This document shows, piece after piece, positions 45,312 to 56,589 of a stretch of 64,000 nt of DNA. Below the pieces are notes generated by a model, which was given only the letters and a program-made list of their open reading frames with translations, did no database searches and was not told the DNA's origin. This stretch comes from Hirundichthys speculiger (lineage: Eukaryota > Chordata > Actinopteri > Beloniformes > Exocoetidae): NCBI GenBank assembly GCA_018398805.1, contig JAGFBZ010002310.1:223973-287972 (forward strand), in the 5' to 3' direction. Position numbers and translations under genes: made by a program. Position 1 is the stretch's first letter, and each line of letters begins with the position of its first letter.

Positions 45312-45907
45312 GCACTGAGATCTGCTCTCTGAAGGGCTTTAGTCTCTTCTGTCAGTGATTGTATGGTTCGTCTGGAGCGTCAGCTCAGTCAGATCCAGTA
45401 CCTAAGACTGAAAACAGTTCAGAGCCTCCCTGGTAAGGCACCGCCTTCACGTGCACACACACACATGCGCGCCGGTGTGGCGACTGGCTGTACTCTTCCG
45501 CCTTGTTAAAGTCAGTCGAGGGTGTAACATGTTTCCAGGTCACTTCAGCCTCATCAAGATGCTCCATTGGAAATTAACTGGCCTTTCAGTGGCACAGCAG
45601 GGCCGATGAAAGGCTGGAGGATGTGCACACACACACACACACACACACACGAGGGTACTGCTCATCTCCTGGACCAGAACCAGTAGATCAGGACAGCGTG
45701 TCTGTTGTTCATAACCCTAACCCACCCTAACATTCCTGACTCGGGTGTCATCACTTTCATCAGACGTTGCCAGGCGCATAAACTCTCACTGACCCATATT
45801 TATTTATGAAGCGCTAATGGGCTGCTATCCCACCGCGCTGCCACAGATGCCACAGATAACTGCATCTCCCTCCCTCCCCTCTGCTCCTCTTCTCTCCGTC
45901 TGAACAG
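45312..45907 (+). other. scube1 intron 3 end with CA microsatellite
   Basis: A (CA)n run at 45626-45650 and a shorter one near 45456-45466. The last 70 bases before exon 4 are CT-rich and serve as the polypyrimidine tract. Confidence 0.6.
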
Positions 45908-46042
45908 ATGTGGACGAGTGTCTGGACAACAACGGCGGGTGCCAGCAGGTGTGCGTCAACACGATGGGAAGCTACGAGTGCCAGTGCACGGAGTTTTTTT
46001 TCCTCAGCGACAACCAGCACACGTGCATCCACCGTTCTGACG
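45908..46042 (+). CDS. scube1: scube1 coding exon 4: EGF-like domain 3
   Basis: Acceptor gaacag (45902-45907) and donor G|GTAAGA (46043) bound a 135-base phase 1-1 exon. It encodes (D)[36 protein letters not shown] and HTCIHRSD. The DVDE lead, [10 protein letters not shown] and [13 protein letters not shown] words are SCUBE EGF-3. All six cysteines are present. The IHRS ending favours SCUBE1 or SCUBE2 over SCUBE3. Oddly, the glycine expected two residues after the fifth cysteine (C-x-x-G-F-F) is Phe here (CTEFFFL), coded within a run of eight T (45993-46000). This may be a real substitution or a base-calling error in the homopolymer. Confidence 0.93.
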
Positions 46043-46220
46043 GTAAGACTGCAGCGGTGACGGAGAGAGAGAACTCTCTTTGTTCTTCGCTTTCTGATCC
46101 TGAGTGAAGCTTTAACGGTGTAACGCTGATTTCCAGCCTCACGAACCGACTTTACTCTGCAACTCTATCTGTATTTTTCTTTTATATGAAGCACTAATCT
46201 GACTGGGATCAAATATATCA
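46043..46220 (+). other. scube1 intron 4 start
   Basis: Short intronic stretch with no feature. Confidence 0.4.
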
Positions 46221-46876
46221 CTTGCGTCAAACACAAGGCCCGCGGGCCAAATGTGGCCCGCCACGTCATTGTATGCGGCCCTCGAGAGCTTGTGCATTAT
46301 TGGCTTAAATTTTAAACCAATATTTTAAGACTTAAAATAAGCTTACACCGCTTTAAAGCGCACATTGACAATAAACTGCATCTCCCATGATGCATTTCAT
46401 TGATACTCCACAACAGTATATCACCATGAGCAGGACATCAAGACGATTTTCAGAACTGATGAACTTGAGAAACACCTTTACAAACTAGCCCCAACATGTC
46501 TTTTTTGTTATGAGGCAGTGTCAGTTGTGAAAGAAAGAGTACAATCTACGTCTGGATTTTGACATCAAACACGGAGCTAAATTTGCTAAATTAGCCCACA
46601 GGAAAAACCAAGAATCGCTCCTGCTTCTGAAACCAAGGTAATGGATACTCTCAGTCACCTGTGCAAAAGCAGGGTCACAACCACAAACCCAGAGTTTAAT
46701 ATAATAATGATTTAAATATTTGAAACTTGAATACATAATAAGTACAAAAACTGTAATTTACTGTAGTTTAATTTATTTGGGTTTACATTCCATTTTGTTA
46801 CATTCATGCGGTCAGTCTGGCCCTTCCAGGGCGACCATGATGCTGATGTGGCCTTCAGTGGAAATGACACCCCTGA
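46221..46876. mobile_element. hAT-like element (ggcccgcgggcc type)
   Basis: The left end has gtcaaacacaaggcccgcgg and ccaaatgtggcccgccacg; the right end has gaaatgacacccctga after a gatgtggccttcagtgg stretch. This pair of ends marks a common teleost hAT-derived element. Target duplication not clear. Confidence 0.7.
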
Positions 46877-48512
46877 CCTATATGATCACATATATGATCG
46901 CAGTCCTGTTAATGACCTTTGCTGCCCAGTCTCTGCAGTCTTGTCCCCTTCAGTGTGGTTTGCATTGTTTTTGCTGAAAGACGTGAGGACGTCCCAGGAG
47001 AAGACGTGGTCACGGAGGTGCAGAAACCCTGACGTCTCCTCCAGAGGAGGTTAACACAGGGCTTCTCTTTTTTGCACCGTAAAGTTTTATGGGACCTTTC
47101 CGGAGCTGAAACAGCCCTGGGTCTATTCTCAGATGATGAGGATCGCAGCCTTTTGTTGGGAACCAAAGTGACGCAAATCAAAGCGGTTTTGAGTTGGAGC
47201 AGAGTTATGTTTGCAGAAAAATGGCCACTAATGTTGGCAACACGGGGGGCCGACAGAGATACGACGAGCCGGACTGTGATTTCCTGCTGTCTACATACTG
47301 TTCTTAGAGGAATCTTCTTCCCTTCGCTGCTGCGCTGTTATAAGTCTGGACAAGATGGCCGCCAGTACTGACAAACTACTGTCGATAGACGCATAGACTT
47401 CTGACACCTGCCTGTTTTATCATAAATGTACTGTAAAAGTAACAAAGTACAGATCCAGTTGTGTGGATGCATAGTGTAACATAACTCCTGCACAAACGGC
47501 TGTTTTTCTACACTTTATAGTCTCATACCAGAGTTTAAATGACCTCAGTCACCTGTAGGGACTCCATCCACGCTGTCGCTTAAGTGGACGGATGTTTTAG
47601 AGTCTCATTATCTGGATTTATCTGACATATTCTTTTCTCAGCCAAAACTGCTCCGATCCATGTTGGTCAATATTCAAAGTTTACTCCCGTACCAGACTTG
47701 ACGTACCCTAGTCCAGGATGAGGATTTAAGACCTAACTTTAAGGACCAGTGACTTGAGCTCTGTTGACTGGGACTCGGAGCTTGAGCGAAGTGTTGGAGG
47801 AGTGATCGCCTGCTGTACGACTTTATGGCAGAAAAAGTAGCAGTGATGCCAGTAAAACTAGTTACTTAACAGATTCCAGTGGTTTAAAGATGGTTCATGG
47901 GTCTGTTGGACTTGACTCAGGTTTTTCTTTAATGACTTTTACTCAACCGGGACTCGAGGCTGGACTCTGACTCAAAGCTTGGTGACATGACGACAACACT
48001 GCTCCTTTATCGTTTAATATTACCTGTGGTGTTGTTCCATAGTGCTTGATAAAGGTTTCCTAAACCAAACCTTTGCCTTTGTGGCATCAGGCGTGTAAAA
48101 GACAGTTGATGCCAGACATCACAGGGTCCAGCTTAGATTCGCACCGTTGTGCTTCACGCTCTGAAATTCCTCCAGATTCCCTCAGTGATGTAATGGCTGT
48201 AGAGGAAACTGTATTTGCTCCTCAAAGTCTTAGCTGCATCAACCTGTTGACGGCACTCGTTAGTGGCGCTAAATCAAAGTCGTACCTATTTTTTTTATAG
48301 CGTGTTGCTAGCCTGAACTCTAAAAAAACGATGCTGTCCATGTGTGTTAAATGACACGAAGTTGAAGAAACAAAGATTACATCTGCCAGACTCAAAAGTC
48401 AAATGCATTCTTGAACTATCAGTTTATTTTTCGTTTTTTTTTTTTTGGGGTTGGAGTATTTCCCAGAACACTGTGTTTTATTACAGGTCAGGCTACCTTC
48501 CTTTGATACTGG
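46877..48512 (+). other. scube1 intron 4 segment
   Basis: About 1.6 kb with no gene or repeat I can support; a T run lies at 48435-48446. Confidence 0.4.
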
Positions 48513-49234
48513 CTGCGGTTACATGATGTTTTTTAATTCAGAATTAATAATTCCGAATTAAACTATTTCCCTTCGAGTTTACATGGAAATAGTAATTCCG
48601 AATTGAGGTTTACATGGAAAACACGTTTGTTCGGCTTTATCCAATTCCGCTTTAGGTCTGGGGGTTGGGAAGGGTTCTGATTGGATAGGCGTCTTTACAT
48701 CTACCGGAAAAAACAAACCTAGCAACAACTCGATTCGCAAACAACATTCCACTTATTTTTGACCTGGGTGGCGTCTCTATCTGTGAAACCTCCTTCATTT
48801 AACCTGGCCGCTACAACTTTGAAAAGCTCACAATTTTTATGTTTCCTGCCATCTGTTCTTTTAATTATTTCCAGTTCCTCCAAGCTATTTATTAAATAAA
48901 TCGTCTCTGCTCTTCAACACCATTTACTGCGTGCTGCCATTTTAAAACTGTTTTAAAAACAAGCCTAGCGCGGAATATAAGCGTCATCGCGACAGATGGG
49001 CAAGAGAACTAGCAGAAGACGGAAATTAATTTAAACAGGAATGAGTGTATACATGACCGCGGAATTATTTAATTCGGAATTAAAATGGGAATAAACCAGC
49101 CACTTACTTCGGAATTAAGTTTAATTCAGAATGGACATTTTCATATGGAATTAGGTGTTTACATGGTAACTTTTATTTGGATTTAACTTTAATTCTGAAT
49201 TAAAGAGGAATTAAACTTCCCATGTAAACGCACT
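48513..49234. mobile_element. PIF/Harbinger-like MITE
   Basis: Ends with gctgcggttacatgatg and (opposite strand) cagtgcgtttacatgggaag enclose AT-rich sequence full of aattccgaatt palindromic words. A ctg triplet at both borders could be the 3-bp target duplication typical of Harbinger elements. No transposase. Confidence 0.65.
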
Positions 49235-49739
49235 GATTGACGTTTCTCCTCAGAGGGTCTTCGTAATCATCTCCACACGGAGACGTCACCTTTCATCACC
49301 ATGCCTGGTAGATGGTCGTCAGCAGAGAGCTAACCCTAACCCTAACCACCCCTCCAGAGCCCCGCCCACTCACACACAAATAGAAATGTGTCACACAGAT
49401 AAGACTCGGTCTCATCGCCGGTACCATGTCCTCCTCTGCAGCTGGGATGGTTGTCTGTGAACCACGGAGGAAGCTCAGAATGATGATGTCACACGGCAGC
49501 GCTACAGGCAGTTTGCAACCGTCCGATGTTGATGCTGAAAACGTTCCACGCAGCATCAGCGATCACCTGTAACCTGAAAACCCTGAATCCTCCTGGACCC
49601 CTGCAGTCCACAGCAGGCTGGAAGATCATCAGGACTGGATCTCCATCCTGTTTGCTTTACTCCTCGATCCTCTTGTTTATGTTTAAAGTTTAATGTTAAT
49701 ACCTTGAGAGGGTTCACGTGAGGATTCTCACCTGCCTTG
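49235..49739 (+). other. scube1 intron 4 segment
   Basis: Three ccctaa units at about 49334-49348 are too few to be an interstitial telomere. Nothing else seen. Confidence 0.4.
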
Positions 49740-50750
49740 ACTCACATATGAGCTTTAGCTCCTCCCATTCCTAATCAATATGACGTGGCTCCATCTTTGC
49801 AGCTAGAACACCTCAACTCTTCAACTCTTCTGGGAAGGCTGTCCACAAGGTTTAGGAGTGTGTTTATGGGGATTTTGGACCATTGAACCAAGAACATTTG
49901 TGAGGTCAAACACTGATGTTGGACCAGAAGGTCTGGTTCTCAGTCTCTGCTTTAATTCATCCCAAAGGTGTTCTATCAGGTTGAGGCCAGTCAAGTTCAT
50001 CCACCAGACTCTTCCATCCATGTCTTTATGGACCTGCTTTGTGTTCTGGTGCCCAGTCATGTTGAAGAGGAAGGGACCAGCTCCAAACTGGTCCCACAAA
50101 GTTGGGATCATGGAATTGTCCAGAATGTCTTGGTCTGCTGAAGCATTCAGAGTTCCTTTCACTGGAACTAAGGGGCCAAGCCCAGCTCCTGAAAAACAAG
50201 CCCACACCATAACCCCCCCTCGACCAAACTTTACACTTGGATCAATGCAGTCAGACCAGTACCGTTCTCCTGGCAACCACCAAACCCAGACTCTTCCATC
50301 AGATTACCAGATGGAGAAGTGTGATTCTTCCCTCCAGAGAACGTTCCTTCCACTGCTCTAGAGTCCAGTGGTGGCTGCTTTACTCCACTGCATCTGACTC
50401 TTTCCATTGTTCTTGGTGATGTCTGGATGGATGCAGCTGCGTCACCATGGAAACCCATTCATGAAGCTCTCTGCTCTGTTGTTGAGCTGATCTGAAGGAC
50501 ACATGAAGTCTGGAGGTCTGTAGTGATTGACTCTGCAGAAAGTTGGTGACCTCTTCTCACTATGTGCTTCAGCATCCTCTGACCCCGCCCCCTCAGTTTA
50601 CCTGTCCTACCACTTCATGGCTGAGTTGCTGTCGTTCCCAAACACTTCCATTTCCTGATAATCCAGCTGACAGTTGAATATTTAGGAGAGAGGAAACTTC
50701 ACCACTGGATTTGTTGCTCAGGTGTCATCCTATCAAAGAGGAAGAAACAG
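49740..50750 (-). pseudogene. Degenerate Tc1/mariner element with transposase C-terminal half
   Basis: The minus strand from 50276 to 49821 encodes YWSDCIDPSVKFGRGGVMVW, ACFSGAGLGPLVPVKG, then GPFLFNMTGHQNTKQVHK and LNLIEHLWDELKQRLRTRPS. These are the DDE_3 catalytic region of Tc1-type transposases. The second acid region is degenerate (NMTGHQN where family members have a DN-A-P-H type block), and the final acid block LNLIEHLW is mostly kept. The 3'-flanking blocks (50400-50750) match the 5' part of the same fish element in nucleotide order but carry stops. Inverted termini are missing. Confidence 0.85.
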
Positions 50751-52000
50751 GTAAAGATCATGGACAGGATGGATAAATGGATGTTTTATGACTCTTTGAC
50801 CCATCATCTCTAATTGATGGGTTCGTCAATGGGGGACAACAGTCAAACAAGTTCAAAGACGGATGAGAGTACGGCCGTCTTGTCCTCTTTTCATGGCGCT
50901 GGAGGAATGTGGTGAGGGGTGGACGCTGAGGTCGTGTAAGGGAGGAGGCGGTGGCAGCGTGACCTCTCCTTCCTCCTGTCCCTCTCCTCACCGGCTGGTC
51001 AGCTTTCAGGAGCCAGTTTCAGGACGTTAGAGGATCCTTTGTGGAGACGTTCAGAGGGCGAAGGTGCAAATATAGATGTGTATTTGCTCACTGGAAACTC
51101 CGTAAACCAGCGGCGTGCTTGTCTGTCCTTCCCCCTTCTCTCTTCCTCTCTTCACCAGACTATTTTTGAATTTTTGAGCACGGCACGCGAGGGAAGAAAG
51201 AGATGACAGTTCCTCTCGCCGCACTCTGAAATACCGCCAGTCTGGGAAAATAAGTTGTCAGCCGTGTGGGTTAATTTTAAGTTTTAATGCTTTCTAAGTG
51301 AGCCTTTTACGTTCAGTATCCTGAGGGTTAAGGTTTGGTAGATCTCGTTAAGCCTTGGCACTAGTCTGCCCTCTCATCGGATGTGCTCTGGATGAGTTTC
51401 AACCCAGAGAGGCTACGGTGTCGGCAGGTGGAGTTTAAAGGGATGTTCGCAGTATTAAAGCGGTGAAAATGCCTGCGGTGCATCTCTTTGGGTTCTTCCT
51501 GCTCCGGCTGGCTGTCCTGAGTCTTTTTTTCCACAACACGCCACCAGCCAGCCAGCCAGCCCTCCGCCCTGTCAAGGATCCACAATCAGACGCTTGTCCT
51601 CCATGCCTCTCCTGGACGGGAATAGCAGCAGCATCCCCGTGTCCCACAGGGATCCTCTTTCAGATTTCGTTTCCATCCTTCCCATCGCGGCCCGCTCTTC
51701 CCCCTCTGTCATCCTGAGTCTCCGCTGTCACGTCTCAAAATCGAGATTTTCTGCTCAGCGGCTTCCAGGAGATCCAGTTTTCGTTCCCTGCAGCTGTAGT
51801 TTTTACTTTTTTCTTGTTGCTGTTGTGGCTCTGGTGGAGTTTATTTTAGAGACAGGAAGGTGGAGCAGAGGGCGGAGGAGGACTGAGGCCTCCATATCTG
51901 GGCTCAAACCACCAAGCTACCCAGCAGCCCCGTCGCCGGCTGCTGTTCTGTGTCCAGCCAGGGGTGGCGCTGTTCAGCAGAACTGATCCGTTTGGCTCTG
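50751..52000 (+). other. scube1 intron 4 segment
   Basis: No exon seen. 51840-51960 contains a SINE-like fragment on the minus strand (gctgggtagcttggtggttt). Long frames at 51435-51986 have no recognisable domain. Confidence 0.4.
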
Positions 52001-52344
52001 ATGATTACTAGGGTGGGGATCGTTTGGATTCCTGTTCAAAACGATTCTTGATTCTGATTCTTTGATGTGTAGGTCAACAGATCACGAATTATGTAACAGT
52101 AGAATTTTTTTTTACACACATGCTCGCATGCACATATGCACACACAGAATTCACGTACAGCCTAAATGTTTAACAGCTTACAGTTGGCAGTTGGCCTCCA
52201 AAATACATTTTGCCCAATGAAAAACAAAATCAACAGTTTTTGTTTAGGAAGATGAATGGGAACTGGGAATGAATGGGAATGGGGTGTCACGTTGTTTCAC
52301 TGGTGGCTGGCTGCTAATGCTAGCCTCACTCAGCGTGCACATAC

Positions 52345-52480
52345 CTGGTTTCTGGATGAAGACAGAGTCTCTGTTGAAGTTGAAGAAGCGACGGGAGTAG
52401 GGGAGCAACGCAGTGAATTAAATACGGTACACTCGTTTATTTTTCTGATGCCATGCAGGCGAAGGTGTTTTGCCATATTA
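52345..52480 (-). pseudogene. Second half of the split hAT BED-finger exon
   Basis: Carries the histidine half (AKHLRLHG) and a Ser/Thr-rich continuation, then a CAG|GTATGT donor. It is continuous with 53138-53258 when the MITE and one TA copy are ignored. Confidence 0.75.
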
Positions 52481-53137
52481 CCGTATTTTCTGGACTATAA
52501 AGCGCACCTAAATATAAGCCGCACCCGCTAAAATTTAAACGAAATATATATTTTGTCATATATACGCTGCACCGGGCTATAAGCAACCGGTATCCAGGCT
52601 GAGAAATAAGATATTTACATTGAAAGATTTTACCATAAGTGTTTATGCATATACCTGAACTGATTTTTCCTCCTCCTGTGTACTGAACCCCCCCCACACA
52701 GCAAAGACATCCAGAACAGATCTGCGAAACGGACCCTTATCGGGGTCCACTTGCACTCAGTGCTGGATTCGCTTTGGAGCCGGATCGCGGACCCGCTGGC
52801 TGCGATTAAAACCTTACCTCCACCGCGGGTCCGCTCAGAACCCTGAAATCCACTGGGGAACCAACAAACTGTCTGGACAAATCTATTAATCAGTTTGTCC
52901 AATAATAATAGGTATTGATGCTCACGAAATGAATCTAGAGTAGCATAGCCAACATAGGCTACTGAACAAAAACAGAATAGCTTTTAACTACTTCATTTGT
53001 TTTTTGGTTTCTGCACTTCCTGCTAGAGCGCCCCCTGAGGGCTGAAGAAAAATTCATAGGAAAAGCTGCATCTCTGTATAAGCCTCATGGTTTAAAGCGT
53101 GGGACAAAAGTAGCGGTTTATAGTCCGGAAAACACGG
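52481..53137. mobile_element. Family D TIR MITE, copy 2
   Basis: Same ends as 32357-32756 (CCGTATTTTCTGGACTATAA / TTATAGTCCGGAAAACACGG), flanked by TA (52479-52480 and 53138-53139). It keeps the shared gctagagcgccccctgaggg and cagtttgtccaataataata blocks. It is longer than copy 1 and has an extra GC-rich insert (about 52690-52870), but lacks the palindrome of copy 1. Confidence 0.88.
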
Positions 53138-53258
53138 TAGTCGTGCACCCTCCTTTGGCAGTAACACGCTTCCCGCAGATGTTGCACTGCGCCAGGTAGC
53201 CGTCATTTCCTGGACTGAAATGCAGCCAAACTTGAGAGCGGCGTCTTTTGGGATCCAT
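53138..53258 (-). pseudogene. First half of the hAT BED-finger exon
   Basis: ATG at 53258 in a hAT-transposase-like N-terminus, RSQVWLHFSP...CNICGKRV. The WLHF word and C-x2-C pair are those of BED zinc fingers in hAT transposases and ZBED proteins. Confidence 0.8.
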
Positions 53259-53549
53259 GTTGTGGCGAGTGAAGTCCCGTCAGCGACGGACGTGACGTGA
53301 CGTGACGTCGCCACTAGCGCGGAGTTGAGTACGCTGGGCGGAGTAACATCAACAAACTAGTGCAGTAAATCAAAACAAAACAAACAACAACAACAAAAAA
53401 AGAAAAAAGCAGCTTGGACATTTAGAAAACGAAAAAAGGAATCGAAAGTAAAAAATCTTCTAAACGATTCCAGAACTGGACGTTAGGAACTGATTCCTAC
53501 TTGGAATCGTTTTTCAACGATTCCCTAATGATTCAACCCTAATGATTGC

Positions 53550-54747
53550 CTGAACCGTGTCGGGGGTGGTCGTGCTGCAGTCAGTAAAAAAAAAAAGGTG
53601 ATCTTTGAGTGTGAATCTTCCTTGAACAGTTTCTGGTAAATGCATCTGTTTGAATCTGTTGTTTTAACGAGCAGCTGGAAGTTTAGCTTCATGAGCTCTG
53701 ACGGCTCTGAGGAAACGTTCATGCCCAGGTATCTGATGCTGCTGCAGACGGGGGACTAGATGGTGGGACGCTGCCAGACTCAGGCTGATCTGGACCAGCT
53801 GATGGAGAAATTAGAAATCGTGGCAAATCTATCGAAAAGAGCCATGGTGTCTTCTGCAAGTCAAGCGAGTCATCATCTGCATGTACATTACCTGTATATT
53901 AATCAACAGGAGGAATGACACTACCTGGATCTTACAGTTTCAACATCGTTCGGCTCATAAATGTTAAGAGCAGTCGAGACGTCACCTTTTTGGTTCTGAC
54001 ACAGAGGTCTGTCTTGTTCCTGTTTCAAATGGACTCATTGTTCCCACACCATTCCATGAAGCCGTCTCCAGATCTGTGCCCGAGCGCTGATGCTCCGCGT
54101 GGATGAAGGGTCGTCTGAGAAGGACCCGGGGTTTTTACCGAGAAACCCGGGGACCCGGTTTTACCGGAGGACCCGGGGTTTTACCGGAGGACCCGGGGTT
54201 TTACCGGAGGACCCGAGGTTTTACCGGAGGTCTGAGGTGAAGTCCTGTTTCTGCTGCTGAGACACACAGGCTGTGGGCCGGTCCCGGTTCAGACGATGCA
54301 CATGTGTGAGAGCGCGTCTTCACATCTGGATCAAACAACAAGATCCGCGAAACGACACAAAGCGCTGCATGTTCATTTACGTACGCCGCAACACAGCACA
54401 GGCGTCACCATCCTCCTCCATCACTGCCTCGACTCCTGTCGGGGATTTCTGTCCTCTCTGATCCAAACTCGCTTTCACGCCTGAAACCCTGAAACGAGGG
54501 ACACGTTCACCTTCACTCTGGCCTCAGAAAAAACCTTGTCCTCAGGCGTGTTCACTGGCTGGAGCTTTGTGTGGCTGGATGGATGACTTTTCATCGTAAT
54601 GTGACAGCTTCAGTATTTAGGGGTTTTATTCGTCACATGTTATTATTCTGTTGCACATAAATAAATGCAAAATGGATTTATTTTAATTCCTTGATTTATC
54701 CAGTCCAAACCATAGGCCTGCAGTGTCCAATCACATATGACAATCAT
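53550..54747 (+). other. scube1 intron 4 segment
   Basis: Contains the minisatellite at 54123-54232. No gene seen. Confidence 0.4.
54123..54232. repeat. 20-bp minisatellite
   Basis: About five copies of ggacccggggttttaccgga with small variants. Confidence 0.93.
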
Positions 54748-55098
54748 TAGGAGTGAGTATTGGCAAAGACCTCGCAATACGATATGTATCATGATTCTTG
54801 TGTCACGATATTATCGATATTATCACAATATCATGATATATTGCGATATTCTACCCAGTTAATATCAAAATTAAAAGTAGAGATGAAAAGTCAAGTTGCT
54901 GTATATGTTCATCAGATGATATTGATCATTCAAATGACAAATTGACAACCTATTTATTGTTTATCATTAGTGCTTTAGCACATTTAAGTAACCATTAGTA
55001 ACCAATTAAAAATCGATATTAGGAGCTGAAAAATTATATTATATTGGGTGGACAAAAATTGCAATATATCACCAAATTGTTTTTTTTTCACACCCCTA
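54748..55098 (-). mobile_element. hAT-type MITE (family C), copy 2
   Basis: 351 bp with ends TAGGAGTG / CACCCCTA and target duplication acaatcat / tcaatcat (54740-54747 and 55099-55106, 7 of 8). The interior matches copy 1 on the opposite strand, including tattaactgggtagaatat when read on the minus strand. Confidence 0.88.
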
Positions 55099-55136
55099 TC
55101 AATCATGCGGATAAATCTTATCTTATATTGCTAGGG

Positions 55137-55250
55137 TGCAGGGTGGAGCCCTACCTGTAGCCCAAAGACAGCTGGGATGGGCTCCAGCAGACCCCTGTGC
55201 CCCCCCCACAGGACTAAATGGGTCTGGATGACGGATGGATGGATGGAACA
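55137..55250 (+). mobile_element. Truncated SINE / LINE-tail repeat with ggat end
   Basis: Contains agctgggatgggctccagc and ends in (ggat)n like the copy at 25150-25500; 5' part missing. Confidence 0.65.
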
Positions 55251-56090
55251 TAAAATACCCCACCAGTTTTATTATTTGCATCATCAACTATGATCCATTT
55301 TGTGTGCATATGCACCATGCAGTATGTTTAGTTACTGGCTTATAATTTACTATTATGTAGCTGTAAGATGTGAAGTTCCTGCCAATAACTACAGAGCCGT
55401 ACGTTATATCATAACGACTGTATTTTATTCTGTGATTTATGATGTTTGTTCAGCAACAGAAGAGGAGTTAGAGTTGCTGAGGCCCACAGGAAACTAAGGA
55501 AACTGATTTTCATAGATGTTTGCATCGATACAGCGTAACAAGAGTCATCTGACGTTCTGCTGGTTCCTTTCTAATGAAGGAACGAAATAAAAGACCGTAT
55601 TCGGACCGTAACTGTATTCAGTTTACCCCGTGTCGAAAGAGAGAGAGGACGGCAAAGAGAGAAATGGATTGTGGGAACAAGGAATGGGGGAGGTGTGAGC
55701 GCTCATGGAGTAAAAGAGAGAAAATAAACACGGAGACAAACATAGTGGACTGGAGCAGAGGTGTTTATTTGGAGCTGAGCGGGGAGGAAGCAGGCTGAGG
55801 CCGAGGCTGCTGCACTCAAACACATGCGCTCCTGAATGCGCTGGTGCACACACGGATTCATGCGCCGACACACGCCCACATCCACATGTTCTTCATGATG
55901 AAGGAATTCTCATTTCAAACAAACCAAAGCAGGAAATTGGAGGTACAGGGAGCTTTTAGGTGACGGGCACGTGTTAACCCGGAGTACAGGAAGCTCCGTC
56001 TGAGTGGTCGTTAGTTTAAACTAGCACGCAAAGATTTCAGTTAGACGTTCAAACTCATATAAACATCCAGCCGCTTGAGACGGAAACAGT
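55251..56090 (+). other. scube1 intron 4 segment
   Basis: Nothing recognised. Confidence 0.4.
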
Positions 56091-56092
56091 TA

Positions 56093-56498
56093 AATATATA
56101 TATACATATATATATGTATATATATATATATCAGTGACGTGCGGTCAGGTGAGGCAGGGGAGGCCATGACTCGGCTAACTGTGCTGCCATGCTATGTAGT
56201 GAGACCAGATCGCCGTCTCTTTGTATGTCACTATTAAAATGTTCCAACACGTTTGCTATATGAAATAAGTTTCCATAGTTTAGCTGATTTATATAATGAA
56301 CAGCAATATGTGTGTAATGTGTTTCTTGTGCCGGCGCGATCATAAAACGGCTGAGAAGAGGCACGGGGTGAGGCACGCACTTCTCCTGCCTCACGTTAGG
56401 GGGCACTAGTGAGCACAGGGATTCTTCTTGCGACACATTAGCTGCATGAAGTCAGTGCCTCACCAGCCATGAATCTCACCGCACATCACTGATATATA

Positions 56499-56578
<80 letters not shown>

Positions 56579-56584
56579 TATATA
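56093..56584. repeat. (TA)n microsatellite hosting a TIR element
   Basis: TA-rich runs at 56093-56131 and 56491-56584 flank the element at 56132-56491, so the element most likely inserted into a TA tract. Confidence 0.85.
56132..56491. mobile_element. CAGTGA-type TIR MITE in a TA tract
   Basis: Ends CAGTGACGTGCGGTCA and, on the other strand, CAGTGATGTGCGGTGA are inverted repeats; gtgaggc words follow on both sides. 360 bp, no coding. The target duplication cannot be read because both flanks are TA repeats. Confidence 0.8.
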
Positions 56585-56589
56585 CTGTG

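Larger units (their letters stand above)
52009..53541 (-). mobile_element. hAT element with BED-finger exon, interrupted by a MITE
   Basis: Ends TAGGGT / ACCCTA and flanks atgattac / atgattgc (52001-52008 and 53542-53549, 7 of 8 matching) define a hAT insertion. The terminal regions are rich in gattc words. On the minus strand from 53258 it encodes MDPKRRRSQVWLHFSPG and YLAQCNICGKRVTAKGGCT, i.e. a BED-type zinc finger start with its C-x2-C. The frame is broken at 53138 by the TA-flanked MITE 52481-53137 and resumes at 52480 with MAKHLRLHGI, giving the H-x3-H half. That exon ends at a donor (gtatgt) at 52344. No catalytic domain follows, so the element is an internally deleted, non-autonomous copy. 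Confidence 0.85.

Noticed and set aside
49334..49348. ccctaa repeats as interstitial telomere (also near 45713 and 45722)
   Set aside because: Only two or three units, which is within chance and simple-repeat noise.
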